The notes: a model not told the origin generated them from the sequence alone. 39,719 nucleotides of DNA from Micromonospora halophytica (GCF_900090245.1 NZ_FMDN01000033.1:1-39719), one strand, 5' to 3'; positions 8,277-16,035 are shown, counted from the first letter of the stretch. Numbers and translations: made by a program.

Positions 8277-8280
8277 GTGA
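8215..8280 (+). CDS. Possible 21-residue small ORF, repeat copy 2
   Basis: Identical in sequence to the copy before it. The AAGGGGG at the end of copy 1 lies about seven bases before its GTG. Its TGA (8278-8280) overlaps the GTG start of the histidine phosphatase at 8277, again as GTGA. A non-coding repeat is the alternative. Confidence 0.3.
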   Translation: MSARSEPGLRAPQSRTKGAQR

Positions 8281-8924
8281 GTGCGACGGTGGTGCACGTG
8301 CTCCGGCACGGCGAGGTGTACAACCCGGAGGGCATCCTCTACGGTCGCCTGCCTGGTTTCCGCCTCTCCGAGCTGGGCGTCCAGATGGCCAAGGCGGCCG
8401 CGCAGGCGCTCGCCGAGCGGGAGGTCGTGCACGTCGTGGCGAGCCCGCTGGAGCGCGCCCAGCAGACCGCCGAGCCGATCGCCGCCCAGTTCGGGCTCCC
8501 GGTCGGGGTGGACGATCGGCTGATCGAGAGCGCCAACTGGTTCGAGGGCAAGAAGGTCTCGCCGGGCGACGGCTCGTTCCGCGACCCGCGCAACTGGTGG
8601 GTGCTGCGCGACCCGGTGACCCCGAGCTGGGGTGAGGCGTACCGGGCCATCGCGGAGCGGATGTTCGCCGCCGTGCAGGCCGCCCGGATCGCCGCCGAGG
8701 GGCGCGAGGCGGTCCTCGTCTCGCACCAGCTGCCCATCTGGACCCTGCGCCGCTACGTCGAGCGCAAGCGGCTCTGGCACGACCCGCGTCGACGTCAGTG
8801 CGGGCTGGCCAGCCTCACCTCGTTCCACTTCGACGGCGCGAAGGTTTCCGGGATCGGCTACACCGAGCCCGCCGCCCACCTGATCGCCATCTCGCCGACA
8901 GCCAGGACGGCCAAGGGGGCCTGA
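8277..8924 (+). CDS. Histidine phosphatase family protein (phosphoglycerate mutase-like)
   Basis: 215 residues. The branch 1 histidine phosphatase motif is VLRHGE with the catalytic H11, and the second conserved His occurs in VLVSHQLPIW, as expected for this superfamily. The gene stands between hemL and a thioredoxin-like gene, as the homologous Rv0525 does in mycobacteria; its substrate in that locus is not established to my knowledge. The GTG start lies in the third partial copy of a 62-bp repeat and overlaps the stop of the small ORF before it. The stop overlaps the next ATG (TGATG). Confidence 0.9.
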   Translation: MSATVVHVLRHGEVYNPEGILYGRLPGFRLSELGVQMAKAAAQALAEREVVHVVASPLERAQQTAEPIAAQFGLPVGVDDRLIESANWFEGKKVSPGDGSFRDPRNWWVLRDPVTPSWGEAYRAIAERMFAAVQAARIAAEGREAVLVSHQLPIWTLRRYVERKRLWHDPRRRQCGLASLTSFHFDGAKVSGIGYTEPAAHLIAISPTARTAKGA

Positions 8925-9496
8925 TGTCGATCCGGAGGACGCTCGCCGCCTCGCTCGCCGCCGTCACCGCCACGGCGGCGCTGGTCGGCTGCTCCTCCGA
9001 GAACGGGGAGAGCCGCTGCGCCAACGACGGGGGCATCATCGAGTGCGCCCCCCAGCAGCGCTCCGCCGCCCCGAAGATCGCCGGTGACCTGCTCACCGGC
9101 GGCCGGTACGACGTCGCCGAGGCCCGCGGCCAGGTGGTCGTGCTCAACTTCTGGGGCTCCTGGTGCGCGCCCTGCCGGGCCGAGGCCGACGACCTGGAGG
9201 CCACCTACCAGGCCACCAAGGGCTCCGGGGTGACCTTCCTCGGCATCAACGTCCAGGACAGCAAGGACAAGGCCGTCGCCTTCGAGGAGGGCCGGGTCAC
9301 GTATCCGAGCCTCTTCGACCCATCGAGCCGGCTGGCGCTGGCCCTGGACATCCCCCCGAACACCGTCCCCGCCACCGTCGTGCTCGACCGGGACGGCCGG
9401 ATCGCCACCGTGATCCGCGCCGCCGTCAAGCAGGACGGCCTCCAGCCGATCGTCGAGCGGATCGCGGCGGAACCGCCCGCGTCCGGTTCCCGCTGA
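8924..9496 (+). CDS. TlpA/ResA-type lipoprotein thioredoxin
   Basis: 190 residues. A signal peptide ends in the lipobox ALVGC with lipidated C23, so the protein is anchored outside the membrane. The thioredoxin fold follows, with the active site WCAPC (C81 and C84) in NFWGSWCAPC, and the cis-proline region PPNTVPATVVLDRDG. The role is reduction of apocytochrome c CXXCH cysteines before heme attachment, with electrons passed by the CcdA protein encoded next. Overlapping stop/start codons on both sides place it in the operon. The function is inferred from family and order. Confidence 0.93.
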   Translation: MSIRRTLAASLAAVTATAALVGCSSENGESRCANDGGIIECAPQQRSAAPKIAGDLLTGGRYDVAEARGQVVVLNFWGSWCAPCRAEADDLEATYQATKGSGVTFLGINVQDSKDKAVAFEEGRVTYPSLFDPSSRLALALDIPPNTVPATVVLDRDGRIATVIRAAVKQDGLQPIVERIAAEPPASGSR

Positions 9497-10338
9497 TGGG
9501 CGAGACGTTCCGTCAGCTCGCCGAGTCCGGCCCGCTGCTGCTGGCCGTCGGCGCGGCCGCGCTCGCCGGGCTGGTCAGCTTCCTCTCCCCGTGCGTGCTG
9601 CCGTTGATGCCGGGCTACCTGTCGTACGTGACCGGGCTGGCCGGCGCGGACCTGGAGGGCCGTCCCCGGACCGTGCCGTCGGCGGCCGTCGGCGCCGGTG
9701 ACTCGTCCGGTGGCGGGGTGGCCGTGGCCACGCCGCCGCAGACCCGCAGCGCAGCTGCGGTCAAGGGGCGGGTGCTGGCCGGCACGCTGCTCTTCATCGC
9801 CGGCTTCACCGCCGTGTTCGTCGCCACCGCGATCCTCTTCTCCGGCGTCGGCAAGCTCTTCTTCCAGCACGAGCGCACGCTGGAGGTCGTGATCGGCGGG
9901 CTCATCGTGGTGCTCGGGTTCGGCTACCTCGGTGTCATCCCCGGGTTGCAGCGTGAGTTCCGCATCCAGCGGCTGCCGGCCGCCGGTCTGCTCGGCGCCC
10001 CTGTGCTCGGCGTGGTCTTCGCGTTGAGTTGGGTGCCGTGCACCGGTCCGACGCTCAGCGCGGTGCTCGGCATGGCGACCGTCGACGGGCGGACCGACCG
10101 GGCGGTGGTACTGGCGGTGGCGTACTGCCTCGGGCTGGGGGTGCCGTTCATCCTCTTCGGGCTGGGCTTCCACCGCCTGCTCGGGGTGTTCCGTGCCGTC
10201 CGGCGCAACAGCCGCTGGGTCACCCGGATCGGCGGCGCGCTGCTGATCCTGATCGGCCTGGCGCTGATCACCGGCGGGTGGCAGAACTTCGTGATCTGGC
10301 TGCAGACCACCGTGGGCGTGGGCGAGGTGAGCATCTGA
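9496..10338 (+). CDS. ccdA: Cytochrome c biogenesis protein CcdA
   Basis: 280 residues with six predicted membrane helices. The CcdA signature is visible: FLSPCVLPLMPGYLSYVTG with C33 and, in the symmetry-related half, SWVPCTGPTLSAVLG with C182; these cysteines carry electrons across the membrane from cytoplasmic thioredoxin to the external TlpA-like protein. A loop of about 40 residues rich in Gly, Ala and Pro between helices 1 and 2 (about 55-95) is longer than in short homologues. Start overlaps the upstream stop (TGATG). Confidence 0.95.
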   Translation: MGETFRQLAESGPLLLAVGAAALAGLVSFLSPCVLPLMPGYLSYVTGLAGADLEGRPRTVPSAAVGAGDSSGGGVAVATPPQTRSAAAVKGRVLAGTLLFIAGFTAVFVATAILFSGVGKLFFQHERTLEVVIGGLIVVLGFGYLGVIPGLQREFRIQRLPAAGLLGAPVLGVVFALSWVPCTGPTLSAVLGMATVDGRTDRAVVLAVAYCLGLGVPFILFGLGFHRLLGVFRAVRRNSRWVTRIGGALLILIGLALITGGWQNFVIWLQTTVGVGEVSI

Positions 10339-11960
10339 TGACGACCGTGGACGACCGGCCGGCCGCGCCGGCCGGAGCGCCCCGGCGGCCCAACCCCGTG
10401 CTGGCCCTGCTGCGCAACTCCTGGCGGCAGCTCACCAGCATGCGTACGGCGTTGGTGCTGCTGTTCCTGCTCGCCGTCGCCGCGATCCCCGGTTCGGTGC
10501 TGCCGCAGCGTGGGGTGAACCCGGAGCAGGTCGACCAGTACTTCCGCGACCACCCGGAGCTGGCCCCGCAGCTCGACCGGCTCGGCGGCTTCGAGGTCTT
10601 CGCCTCGGTCTGGTTCTCCGCGATCTACCTGCTGCTCTTCACCTCGCTGGTCGGCTGCATCCTGCCCCGGATGCGTGACCACCTGCGCGCCCTGCGTTCG
10701 CGCCCGCCGGCCGCCCCGAAGCGGCTGGAGCGGCTGCCCCAGCACACGGTGCTGGAGGCCCCGGCCGCCGCCGACCCGGAGGCGATCGCCGCGGTGCTGC
10801 GCCGCCGACGCTGGCGGGTGGTGGTGCGCGGCAACGAGGTCTCCGCCGAGAAGGGGTACCTCAAGGAGACCGGCAACCTGCTCTTCCACACCTCGCTGGT
10901 CGCCGTCCTGCTCGGCGTGGCGCTCGGCTCCTGGTTCGGCTGGCACGGCAACCGGCTGCTCGTGGCGGGCGAGGAGAACGCCTTCTGCAACACCCGGCAG
11001 CAGTACGCCGAGGCGTCGCTCGGCCCGCGCGTCGACAGCACCGACCTGCCTCGCTTCTGTCTCACCCTGGACGACTTCGATGCTCGCTTCCTCCCCTCCG
11101 GGCAGCCGGAGTTCTACCGGGCCTCGGTGACCGTGGACGAGCTGGACGGCACGCCGCGCAAGGCCGCCTTCTCGGTCAACTCGCCGCTGCGCCTCGACTC
11201 CGCCAACGTCTACCTGCTCGGTCACGGCTACGCCCCGATCCTGAAGTACACCGACCGGTACGGCCGCAGCCAGACCAGCACGGTGCCGTTCCTGACCACC
11301 GGCGACGCCAACCTCACCAGCGAGGGGGTGGCCGCCTTCCCGGACGCCAACGTCGACCCTCAGACCGGCAAGCGGGATCCCGCCCAGCAGATCGCCTTCG
11401 AGGGCCTGTATCTACCCACCGCGCCGGAGACCGGGCCGTTCTCGTCGTCGCAGTTCCCCACCGAGCAGAATCCGGCGGTGGTGCTGGTGGCGTACCGGGG
11501 GAACCTGGGGTTGGACGCCGGCATCCCCGGCTCGGTCTACCAGCTCGACCAGCGTCAGGTGTCCAGCGGCAAGCTCAAGCAGATCGGCGATCAGAGGCTG
11601 TTGGGCGTCGGTGAGAAGTGGACCCTGGACGACGGCAGCACGCTGGAGTTCCTGGGCACGAAGCCGTACATCACGCTCTCCGTCCGGCACGCTCCGGGCC
11701 AGACGCTGATGCTGGTGGCCTGTGTGGTGCTGCTCGGTGGGCTGATGGGTTCGCTGTTCGCCCGCCGCCGACGGGTCTGGTTCCGGGTGCTCCCCACCGA
11801 CCCGACAAGTGGATCTCCGACAAGCGGTAGTAGTTTGGTCGAGGCCGGTGGGCTGCCGCGCACCGAGCATCCAGGCTTCGCCGACGAGTTCGCGCAGCTC
11901 GTCGCCGCCGTACGCGACGACGGGCGGGCCGACAGGCGGGCGCGAGAGGGAGTCGAGTGA
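10338..11960 (+). CDS. resB: Cytochrome c biogenesis protein ResB
   Basis: 540 residues. Three predicted membrane helices near the N-terminus (about residues 35-55, 90-115, 180-200), a large extracytoplasmic domain, and a fourth helix near residue 460 (TLMLVACVVLLGGLMGSLFA) followed by a basic cytoplasmic stretch. This matches the ResB/Ccs1 topology of the system II heme-attachment machine, which works with CcsB to present heme to apocytochrome c. The N-terminal 20 residues are proline-rich and the last 60 are likely disordered. Start overlaps ccdA (TGATG), stop overlaps ccsB. Confidence 0.94.
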   Translation: MTTVDDRPAAPAGAPRRPNPVLALLRNSWRQLTSMRTALVLLFLLAVAAIPGSVLPQRGVNPEQVDQYFRDHPELAPQLDRLGGFEVFASVWFSAIYLLLFTSLVGCILPRMRDHLRALRSRPPAAPKRLERLPQHTVLEAPAAADPEAIAAVLRRRRWRVVVRGNEVSAEKGYLKETGNLLFHTSLVAVLLGVALGSWFGWHGNRLLVAGEENAFCNTRQQYAEASLGPRVDSTDLPRFCLTLDDFDARFLPSGQPEFYRASVTVDELDGTPRKAAFSVNSPLRLDSANVYLLGHGYAPILKYTDRYGRSQTSTVPFLTTGDANLTSEGVAAFPDANVDPQTGKRDPAQQIAFEGLYLPTAPETGPFSSSQFPTEQNPAVVLVAYRGNLGLDAGIPGSVYQLDQRQVSSGKLKQIGDQRLLGVGEKWTLDDGSTLEFLGTKPYITLSVRHAPGQTLMLVACVVLLGGLMGSLFARRRRVWFRVLPTDPTSGSPTSGSSLVEAGGLPRTEHPGFADEFAQLVAAVRDDGRADRRAREGVE

Positions 11961-12940
11961 TGGCCGAGCTGTCCGACCAGCTGGTGACGTTCGCGATCCT
12001 GGCGTACCTGGTCGCCATGATCAGTCACGCCGTCGAGTACGCGCTCGGCAACGCCCGCGCCGTGTCGGCCAAGGCTCCCGCCCGGGAACTGGTCGGCGCC
12101 GGAGTGGGTGCGCCGGGCGACACCGTGACGGCTCCCGCCGCTCCCACCGCCGACGAGGTGCGCACGGCGCGGACCGCGCGCCGCGCCGAGCTGGCTGGGC
12201 GGATCGCCGCCGGGGTCACCGTGGTGGCCGCCGCGATCCACCTGGGCGCCGTGGTCACCCGGGGCATCGCCGCCGACCGGATGCCCTGGGGCAACATGTA
12301 CGAGTTCGTGCTGACGGTCACCTGGATCGGGACGGCGGCCTGGCTGGCGGTGCTCGCCAAGCGTCCCTCGCTGCGCCGGCTCGGGCTCTTCCTGAGCCTG
12401 GTCATGGTGCTGCTGCTGGCCTTCGCCGAGCTGAAGCTCTACGTCGAGGTGGTGCCGCTGATGCCGGCACTCCAGTCGTACTGGTTCATCATCCACGTCT
12501 CGACGATCATCTTCGCCTCCGGCATCTTCCTGCTGGGCATCGTCCCGGCGGTCACGTTCCTCATGCGCAACGGGTACGAGCAGGGCCGGCGCAGCTTCCC
12601 GTACACCCTGGCCCGCCGGCTGCCGGCGGCGGCCGGGCTGGAGCGGCTGACCTTCACGCTGCACGCCTTCTCGTTTCCGATCTTCACCTTCTCGGTGATC
12701 GCCGGCGCGATCTGGGCCGAGGCGGCCTGGGGGAGGGCCTGGGGCTGGGACCCGAAGGAGACCTGGGCGTTCATCTCCTGGGTGGTCTACGCCGGCTACC
12801 TGCACGCCCGGGCCACGCCGAGCGTGAAGCGCAACGTGGCGACCTGGATCGCGGTGCTCGGCTTCCTGACGGTGCTGATGAACCTCTTCGGGGTCAACTT
12901 CTTCTTCAGCGGCCTGCACTCGTACGCCGGGGTGGAGTGA
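11960..12940 (+). CDS. ccsB: System II cytochrome c biogenesis protein CcsB
   Basis: 326 residues, about eight membrane helices. The heme-handling tryptophan-rich WWD motif is present as WGRAWGWDPKETWAFISW, together with WGNMYEF in the early external loop and conserved His residues in helices. The protein exports and holds heme for ligation to c-type cytochromes with ResB. An in-frame GTG lies one codon upstream (11957); I chose the ATG at 11960 because it overlaps the resB stop. A soluble loop of about 45 residues (about 35-75) after the first helix is Ala- and Pro-rich. Last gene of the block. Confidence 0.95.
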   Translation: MAELSDQLVTFAILAYLVAMISHAVEYALGNARAVSAKAPARELVGAGVGAPGDTVTAPAAPTADEVRTARTARRAELAGRIAAGVTVVAAAIHLGAVVTRGIAADRMPWGNMYEFVLTVTWIGTAAWLAVLAKRPSLRRLGLFLSLVMVLLLAFAELKLYVEVVPLMPALQSYWFIIHVSTIIFASGIFLLGIVPAVTFLMRNGYEQGRRSFPYTLARRLPAAAGLERLTFTLHAFSFPIFTFSVIAGAIWAEAAWGRAWGWDPKETWAFISWVVYAGYLHARATPSVKRNVATWIAVLGFLTVLMNLFGVNFFFSGLHSYAGVE

Positions 12941-13134
12941 ACCGGCCGGTGAGCACCCGGTCGACGCCCAGGGTCACCTGGTAGGCCACCTCCGGCACGT
13001 CGGCCAGCTCGATGCGTTCGGCCCACAGCGCGAGCCGGGCGTGCAGCTCACACGCGACCGCGTCCCTGATCTCCGGCAACAGCGGGGAGGCCCTCGGGGT
13101 CGCCCACCACGTACGCGTCGTCCATGCCACCCAT
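12906..13134 (-). pseudogene. Frameshifted remnant of a small conserved gene
   Basis: Reading left from the ATG at 13134 (or 13125) gives MGGMDDAYVVGDPEGLP, then a stop about ten codons later. The next frame continues without stop as PEIRDAVACELHARLALWAE and onward through VAYQVTLGVDRVLTGRF to a TGA inside the ccsB 3' end. The two halves fit together with a frameshift near 13070-13085, and the composition (acidic, regular codon third-position GC) looks like former coding sequence. I do not recognise the family. It could also be a short gene that starts downstream in the second frame. Confidence 0.4.
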
Positions 13135-13178
13135 CGTCGCTGCGGGGATGACGTGTCAACGCGCCCGGTCTCCAAAAT

Positions 13179-13211
13179 GTATAACTACACTTCTAAGAAG
13201 TGTAGTTATAC
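13179..13211. promoter_or_regulatory. Perfect 15-bp AT-rich palindrome before the ATPase gene
   Basis: GTATAACTACACTTC (13179-13193), TAA, GAAGTGTAGTTATAC (13197-13211): fifteen perfect pairs around three bases. It contains TATAAC and GTTATA, which resemble -10 elements on both strands, and ends 16 bases before the chosen ATG at 13228. It is far richer in A and T than the surrounding DNA. It could be an operator for autoregulation, a hairpin in the leader, or a recognition site of a mobile module. Confidence 0.75.
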
Positions 13212-13227
13212 GAAGTGCGGAGCCGGG

Positions 13228-14739
13228 ATGCGTGAATTGGCCAAGCCTGCGGGGATCTTCGACCGCGACGTCGAGTGGACGGAGCTCGCGCGATTCGCGG
13301 CGGACGAGCGCCCGGGGGCGACGCTCGGCGTGGTGAGCGGACGCCGCCGTCAGGGCAAGACGCTGCTTCTCTACGAACTCGCCAGGGCCGGAGGCGGCTT
13401 CTACTTCGGCGCCACGGAGGCGACGGCCGTCGAGTCGCTTCGGCGGCTCGGGGAGGCGCTCGGCAATTACACGGGCGCCCCCGGCCCGGTGCATCTCCCG
13501 GACTGGGCCGCTGCCGTGGACGCTCTGCTCGCCCTCGGGCGTGACCGGCCGGTGACCGTGGTGATCGACGAGTTTCCGTACCTGGTCCGTGCCGCGCGGG
13601 ACCTGCCGTCAATCATCCAGTACGCGCTCACGCCGGGGCGGCCGGAGCGGACCGCGTCCCGAGCCCGCCTGCTGCTCTGCGGCTCAGCGCTGTCCTTCAT
13701 GGGTGGCCTGCTCGCCGGCTCGGCCCCGCTGCGCGGACGGGCCGGTCTGGAGTTGCCGGTCCAGCCCTTGGACTACCGGGCCGCGGCAGCCTTCTGGGGC
13801 GTCGACGATCCCCTGCTGGCGGTAAAAGTCTTCTCCATTGTCGGTGGGACTCCGGCCTACCGGCGCGAATACGTGCAGGATGACGCGCCGTCCGGCCCGG
13901 CGGACTTCGACGCCTGGGTCGTACGGGCGGTGTTGAACCCGGCGCGACCGCTTTTTCGTGAGGCGCGGTACCTGCTCGCGGAGGATCCGGACCTACGGGA
14001 CACGGCTCTGTACCACTCCGTGCTCGCCGCCGTGGCGGAGGGGAACGCCAGCCGGGGTGGGATCGCGGGCTACATCGGGCGGAAAGCTACCGACCTGCAA
14101 CACCCGCTCACCGTGCTCGAGGACGCCGGGCTGTTGGTCCGTGAGCCGGATCTTCTGCGCAGCGGTCGCAGCAGCTACCGGATCACCGAGCCGTTGATCT
14201 CCTTCTACCAGGCGGTGATGAGGCCGGCCTGGACCGCGCTGGAGCAGCGGCGCGGCCAGGAGGTCTGGCGACGGTCGCAGCGCAGGTACGCGAGTGCCGT
14301 CCTAGGCCCCAGGTTCGAGGAGATCGTTCGGCAGTGGGCGGTTCGATTCGCCGACCCGGATGTCCTGGGGGGTCCGGTGGCCGAGGTCGGTGCGGCCACC
14401 CTGACCGATCCGGCGAGTCGGACCAGCCACGAGCTTGATCTCGTGGCTGTCGGTGAGCCTCCCATGGGAGACGGCCCGCGTCCGTTGCTCGCGATCGGTG
14501 AGGTGAAGTGGGGCCGTCGCCTCGGCTTGCCGGACCTCGAACGACTGGGACGCCTACGGGAACTCCTCTTGCAGAGGTCGGGCGTCAACGCGACCGGAAC
14601 ACGCCTGCTTCTAGCGAGCGCTGAGGGCTTCACCGACGAACTCGTCGAGGATGCTTCCGCTCGACCGGATGTCGTCCTCGTCGACCCCGGGGTGCTGTAC
14701 GCGTCGAGCGCTGACCGGACTGCGGGCTGGAGCGGTTGA
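13228..14739 (+). CDS. Archaeal-type AAA ATPase with C-terminal nuclease-like domain (DUF234-like)
   Basis: 503 residues from the ATG at 13228, which has GGAG five bases upstream; an in-frame ATG at 13177 would place the palindrome inside the coding region and lacks a ribosome site. Domains: P-loop ATPase (about 8-230) with Walker A GRRRQGKT (38-45), Walker B VVIDE (D114, E115) and sensor LLLCGSA; a winged-helix region (about 270-330, ending VLEDAGLLVREP); and a C-terminal PD-(D/E)XK-like core with D404 in HELDLVAV and E425-V-K427 in GEVKWG. Such proteins occur in archaea and patchily in bacteria, and their function is poorly known. Third-position GC appears lower than in neighbours. Decayed genes flank it on both sides, consistent with insertion by transfer. 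Confidence 0.85.
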   Translation: MRELAKPAGIFDRDVEWTELARFAADERPGATLGVVSGRRRQGKTLLLYELARAGGGFYFGATEATAVESLRRLGEALGNYTGAPGPVHLPDWAAAVDALLALGRDRPVTVVIDEFPYLVRAARDLPSIIQYALTPGRPERTASRARLLLCGSALSFMGGLLAGSAPLRGRAGLELPVQPLDYRAAAAFWGVDDPLLAVKVFSIVGGTPAYRREYVQDDAPSGPADFDAWVVRAVLNPARPLFREARYLLAEDPDLRDTALYHSVLAAVAEGNASRGGIAGYIGRKATDLQHPLTVLEDAGLLVREPDLLRSGRSSYRITEPLISFYQAVMRPAWTALEQRRGQEVWRRSQRRYASAVLGPRFEEIVRQWAVRFADPDVLGGPVAEVGAATLTDPASRTSHELDLVAVGEPPMGDGPRPLLAIGEVKWGRRLGLPDLERLGRLRELLLQRSGVNATGTRLLLASAEGFTDELVEDASARPDVVLVDPGVLYASSADRTAGWSG

Positions 14740-14745
14740 CCGTCA

Positions 14746-14908
14746 CGCAAGTCCACCCGTAGCGGCAACGACAGCGGGGCGTGCGTCGAGGTCGCGGACA
14801 ATCTGCCCGGCCGGGTGCACGTCCGCGACTCCGGACCGTCACGGCGCGGTGTTGACCTTCTCGCCGACCGCCTGGCGGGCCTTCGTGGAGCTGGCGCGCA
14901 GCCACTGA
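14746..14908 (+). pseudogene. DUF397 gene remnant, truncated and frameshifted
   Basis: Directly after the ATPase stop, the frame starting at 14746 reads RKSTRSGNDSGACVEVADNL and on to VRDS, the conserved core of DUF397 proteins. It then loses frame near 14835; the next frame continues DRHGAVLTFSPTAWRAFVEL and ends ARSH with TGA at 14906-14908, the normal DUF397 C-terminus. Restoring two bases (as in DSKD) would rejoin the halves. The usual first ten or so residues are missing: an in-frame TGA (the ATPase stop) lies nine bases upstream. DUF397 genes normally sit beside an XRE-type regulator; none is here. Confidence 0.75.
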
Positions 14909-14945
14909 CCGTCCACCCGTCGTCCGGCATCCGCAGGACCGAGCG

Positions 14946-15422
14946 TCAGCCGCCGAACCAGCCGGGGACGTCGAGGCGGAAGAAGTTCGGCGGGGTGACC
15001 GCGCGCAGGTCGTCCTCCATCGCGGCGACCCGCTCCTCCCCGAGGGTCGCTGCCCAGCGTTTCCGCAGCGCGTCGAAGAGCACCGCCGAGCGGCGTAGCC
15101 CGTCGACGCCCTTCTCCGTCATCCGGACCAGCTTGCGGCGGGCGTCGGCGGGGTCGTCGACACGTTCCAGGTAACCGAGGGCGACCAGCCGGTCGACGGT
15201 CTTGCCGGCGGCCTGCTTGGAGACGCCGAGGCGCTGACCCAGCTCGGACGCGGTCGTGCCGTCGACGCCGACGGCCTGGAGCACGAACCCGTGCACCGGC
15301 CGCAGGTCGGGGTGCCCCTGCCCGGCCAGCTCGGCGTGCAGGTCGTCGATGAGGGTACGGAAGCCGGCCAGCAGCAACAGGGGCAGCAGGAAGCCGGGCC
15401 GCTCGGGGTCAGCTGTTGCCAT
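14946..15422 (-). CDS. MarR-family transcriptional regulator
   Basis: 158 residues from the ATG at 15422; an in-frame TTG at 15431 would add three residues. A winged helix-turn-helix occupies about residues 45-115: TTASELGQRLGVSKQAAGKT (helix-turn-helix) and the wing YLERVDDPADARRKLVRMTE, both typical of MarR proteins. It is divergent from an AhpD-like gene, with two near-identical 18-bp sites in the 64-bp gap, so it probably represses both genes. Some MarR proteins sense oxidants or phenolic compounds, which would fit the partner, but no sensing cysteine pair is visible here. Confidence 0.9.
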   Translation of the reverse strand: MATADPERPGFLLPLLLLAGFRTLIDDLHAELAGQGHPDLRPVHGFVLQAVGVDGTTASELGQRLGVSKQAAGKTVDRLVALGYLERVDDPADARRKLVRMTEKGVDGLRRSAVLFDALRKRWAATLGEERVAAMEDDLRAVTPPNFFRLDVPGWFGG

Positions 15423-15425
15423 GTT

Positions 15426-15464
15426 CGACAACCAGGTTTACGATTCCGACAACCACGTTGACGA
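15426..15464. promoter_or_regulatory. Twin MarR-type operators
   Basis: CGACAACCAGGTTTACGA (15426-15443) and CGACAACCACGTTGACGA (15447-15464) agree at 16 of 18 bases and start 21 bp apart, two helical turns. Each has a short inverted core (AACCAGGTT; CAACCACGTTG). They fill most of the gap between the MarR gene and the divergent AhpD-like gene, as expected for cooperative binding on one face of the helix. Confidence 0.7.
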
Positions 15465-15486
15465 TCGTACCTGAGAGGCTCCTGCC

Positions 15487-16035
15487 GTGTTCACCGTGCA
15501 CACCCTCGACACCGCACCCGCCGCCGCCCGCCCGACCATGGAAGGGGTGCGCCGCAAGCTCGGCCACCTGCCCGGCGCGGTCGCCCTGATGGCCGAGTCG
15601 CCCGAGCTGCTCAAGGGCTTCCTCACCGCCAACGCCACCTTCGAGGCGACCGACCTCGACCCGGTCGAGCGGGAGGTGGTCGTGCTGACCGTCGCCACCC
15701 GCCACGGCTGCCGCCTCTGCGTGGCCATGCACACCGCCACGCTGCACCGGCTCGGCAGCGATGAGGAGCTGGTCACCGCCCTGCGCGACGGCACGACCCC
15801 GGCCCACCCCCGGCTGGCGGCGCTGCGCCGCTTCACCCTCGCCGTCCTCGATCACGCCGGTGCCGTGCCCGACGACGAGCTGCGCGCGTTCCTCGACGCC
15901 GGCTACCGGCCGCGGCACGCCCTCGACGTGGTGCTCGGCGTCGGGACGTACACGATCTCCACCTTCGCCAACCGGCTCACCGGTGCCCCCGTCGACCCGC
16001 ACCTGAGCCCGTACGCCTGGGAGCCGGCAGCCTGA
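15487..16035 (+). CDS. Carboxymuconolactone decarboxylase/AhpD-like protein
   Basis: 182 residues from a GTG. The AhpD-like redox motif is complete: E61/E63 in the helix VEREVV, then C75-R-L-C78 and H82 in HGCRLCVAMHT. In AhpD this set forms a peroxidase or disulfide-relay site, so a role in detoxifying peroxides or reactive organic compounds is likely. The all-helical fold usually assembles as trimers or hexamers. It is divergent from a MarR regulator with paired operator sites between, which suggests induction by a small molecule. True carboxymuconolactone decarboxylase activity is unlikely given the CXXC. Confidence 0.88.
   Translation: MFTVHTLDTAPAAARPTMEGVRRKLGHLPGAVALMAESPELLKGFLTANATFEATDLDPVEREVVVLTVATRHGCRLCVAMHTATLHRLGSDEELVTALRDGTTPAHPRLAALRRFTLAVLDHAGAVPDDELRAFLDAGYRPRHALDVVLGVGTYTISTFANRLTGAPVDPHLSPYAWEPAA

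Noticed and set aside
7984..8335. Small minus-strand frames repeating MVRDCGARRPGSLLALTA-like peptides
   Set aside because: They are the reverse of the 62-bp repeats and have no ribosome site; the plus-strand reading with GTGA overlaps is more coherent.
13012..13227. Longer N-terminus of the ATPase
   Set aside because: It would run across the minus-strand remnant and the palindrome; the ATG at 13228 has a good ribosome site and the family-like start.
15487..16035. 4-carboxymuconolactone decarboxylase of the beta-ketoadipate pathway
   Set aside because: The CXXC plus His arrangement is that of AhpD-like proteins and no other aromatic catabolism genes are present.
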